Source: JABFRJ01 sp964389095
GTDB taxonomy: Bacteria; Pseudomonadota; Alphaproteobacteria; Rhizobiales; Hyphomicrobiaceae
Assembly: GCA_964389095.1 (NCBI GenBank)
Contig: CAYMEB010000270.1
Span: 1 to 6,264 of the forward strand
Length of the DNA stretch: 6,264 nucleotides
Direction: 5' to 3'
Both the position numbers and the translations under genes were made by a program. Of the stretch, positions 6,016 to 6,264 are shown piece after piece. Below the pieces are notes generated by a model. It did no database searches. It worked only from the letters and a program-made list of their open reading frames with translations, and had not been told where the DNA came from. Each line of letters opens with the position of its first letter. The first letter of the stretch is position 1.

Positions 6016-6032
6016 CTGTCGGAAAACGGCAG
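6016..6032 (+). other. Small hairpin just after the PhyH-family stop
   Basis: CTGTCG (6016-6021) pairs with CGGCAG (6027-6032) around a GAAAA loop, including one T-G pair. It begins 2 nt after the stop codon. It lacks a following T tract, so it is at best a weak transcript-end or stabilising structure, not a clear terminator. Confidence 0.25.
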
Positions 6033-6050
6033 CCGCGACGACCGAGGGGA

Positions 6051-6059
6051 TGCTAGGCT
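6051..6059 (+). promoter_or_regulatory. Possible extended -10 promoter element of the Tat-exported hydrolase gene
   Basis: TGCTAGGCT contains a TGn extension and a TAGGCT -10-like hexamer, 27 bp before the ATG at 6087. No good -35 box lies 16-18 bp upstream. The gene could equally be co-transcribed with the PhyH-family gene, since the gap is only 72 bp. Confidence 0.25.
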
Positions 6060-6086
6060 TCGGCATCTCGATATCCGGAGGGTTCC

Positions 6087-6264
6087 ATGACCGGTCGTTC
6101 ATCCGTTCTTTCCCGCAGGACGTTCTTCGTTTCGGCCGCCGCGTGTGGCGCCTTTGCCGGCTTCGCCGTTCCGCGGCCGGTGCTGGCCGCCGGCACGGTC
6201 AAGCCCGGGCCCGCGTCGGCCCTGATCGTGGTGGATGTGCAGAATTGCTTCGTCGATGGCGGCA
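6087..6264 (+). CDS. Tat-exported isochorismatase/nicotinamidase-like hydrolase, N-terminal part only
   Basis: Fifty-nine residues are visible before the window ends. The start ATG follows GGAGGG (6077-6082) by 4 nt. The N-terminus carries a twin-arginine motif, SRRTFF (residues 9-14), a hydrophobic alanine/glycine/phenylalanine stretch (about 15-27), and a likely cut after VLA near residue 35. This indicates export of a folded protein to the periplasm. The mature part reaches ALIVVDVQNCFVDGG, the first conserved block of the isochorismatase-like/nicotinamidase fold. The Asp in VVDVQ is the expected catalytic aspartate of the nicotinamidase triad (Asp-Lys-Cys), and FVDGG fits the nicotinamidase branch. 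The Lys, the Cys and the metal-binding residues lie outside the window, so the exact activity is open. Nicotinamidases are usually cytoplasmic; a Tat-exported form suggests periplasmic salvage or another amide substrate. Confidence 0.85.
   Translation, partial: MTGRSSVLSRRTFFVSAAACGAFAGFAVPRPVLAAGTVKPGPASALIVVDVQNCFVDGG

Overview
This 6.3-kb window is high-GC DNA that looks like the chromosome of an alphaproteobacterium, possibly a Rhizobiales or Rhodospirillales relative. I infer this from the protein character, the codon use and a divergent rplU / tRNA-Ser pair; no database comparison was possible. All the confident genes are housekeeping or ordinary metabolic genes. I found no multi-gene system that I would call novel.

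Layout. (1) 1-446: the 5' part of rplU (ribosomal protein L21) runs leftward off the window. It has a good sigma70-type promoter and a hairpin leader. (2) 447-536: a complete tRNA-Ser(CGA) with encoded CCA is transcribed rightward from its own promoter, divergently from rplU. (3) 537-750: no gene, but a nested inverted repeat. (4) 751-1602, minus strand: an exported protein that looks like an outer-membrane beta-barrel of unknown function, with a 15-bp perfect palindrome just before its start. (5) 1603-2427: about 825 bp without a convincing gene. It contains an imperfect copy of the tRNA-Ser 3' end near 1750 and four copies of a 7-mer between 2086 and 2283. (6) 2428-4122: glnS, a full-length glutaminyl-tRNA synthetase. 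(7) 4158-4628: a MaoC/NodN-type hot-dog hydratase, 35 bp after glnS and probably co-transcribed with it. (8) 4629-4850: a 222-bp spacer with a multi-arm inverted-repeat structure. (9) 4851-6014: a phytanoyl-CoA dioxygenase (PhyH) family Fe(II)/2-oxoglutarate oxygenase. (10) 6087-end: the N-terminus of a Tat-exported isochorismatase/nicotinamidase-type hydrolase.

Functionally the left side is translation (L21, tRNA-Ser) and glnS adds aminoacylation of tRNA-Gln. The MaoC, PhyH and amidohydrolase genes are small-molecule enzymes with no shared pathway visible from the sequence. The points most worth checking are the possible attachment-site-like duplication of the tRNA-Ser 3' end around the beta-barrel gene, the structured spacer before the PhyH gene, and a GlnRS in a lineage where many members charge tRNA-Gln through GatCAB.
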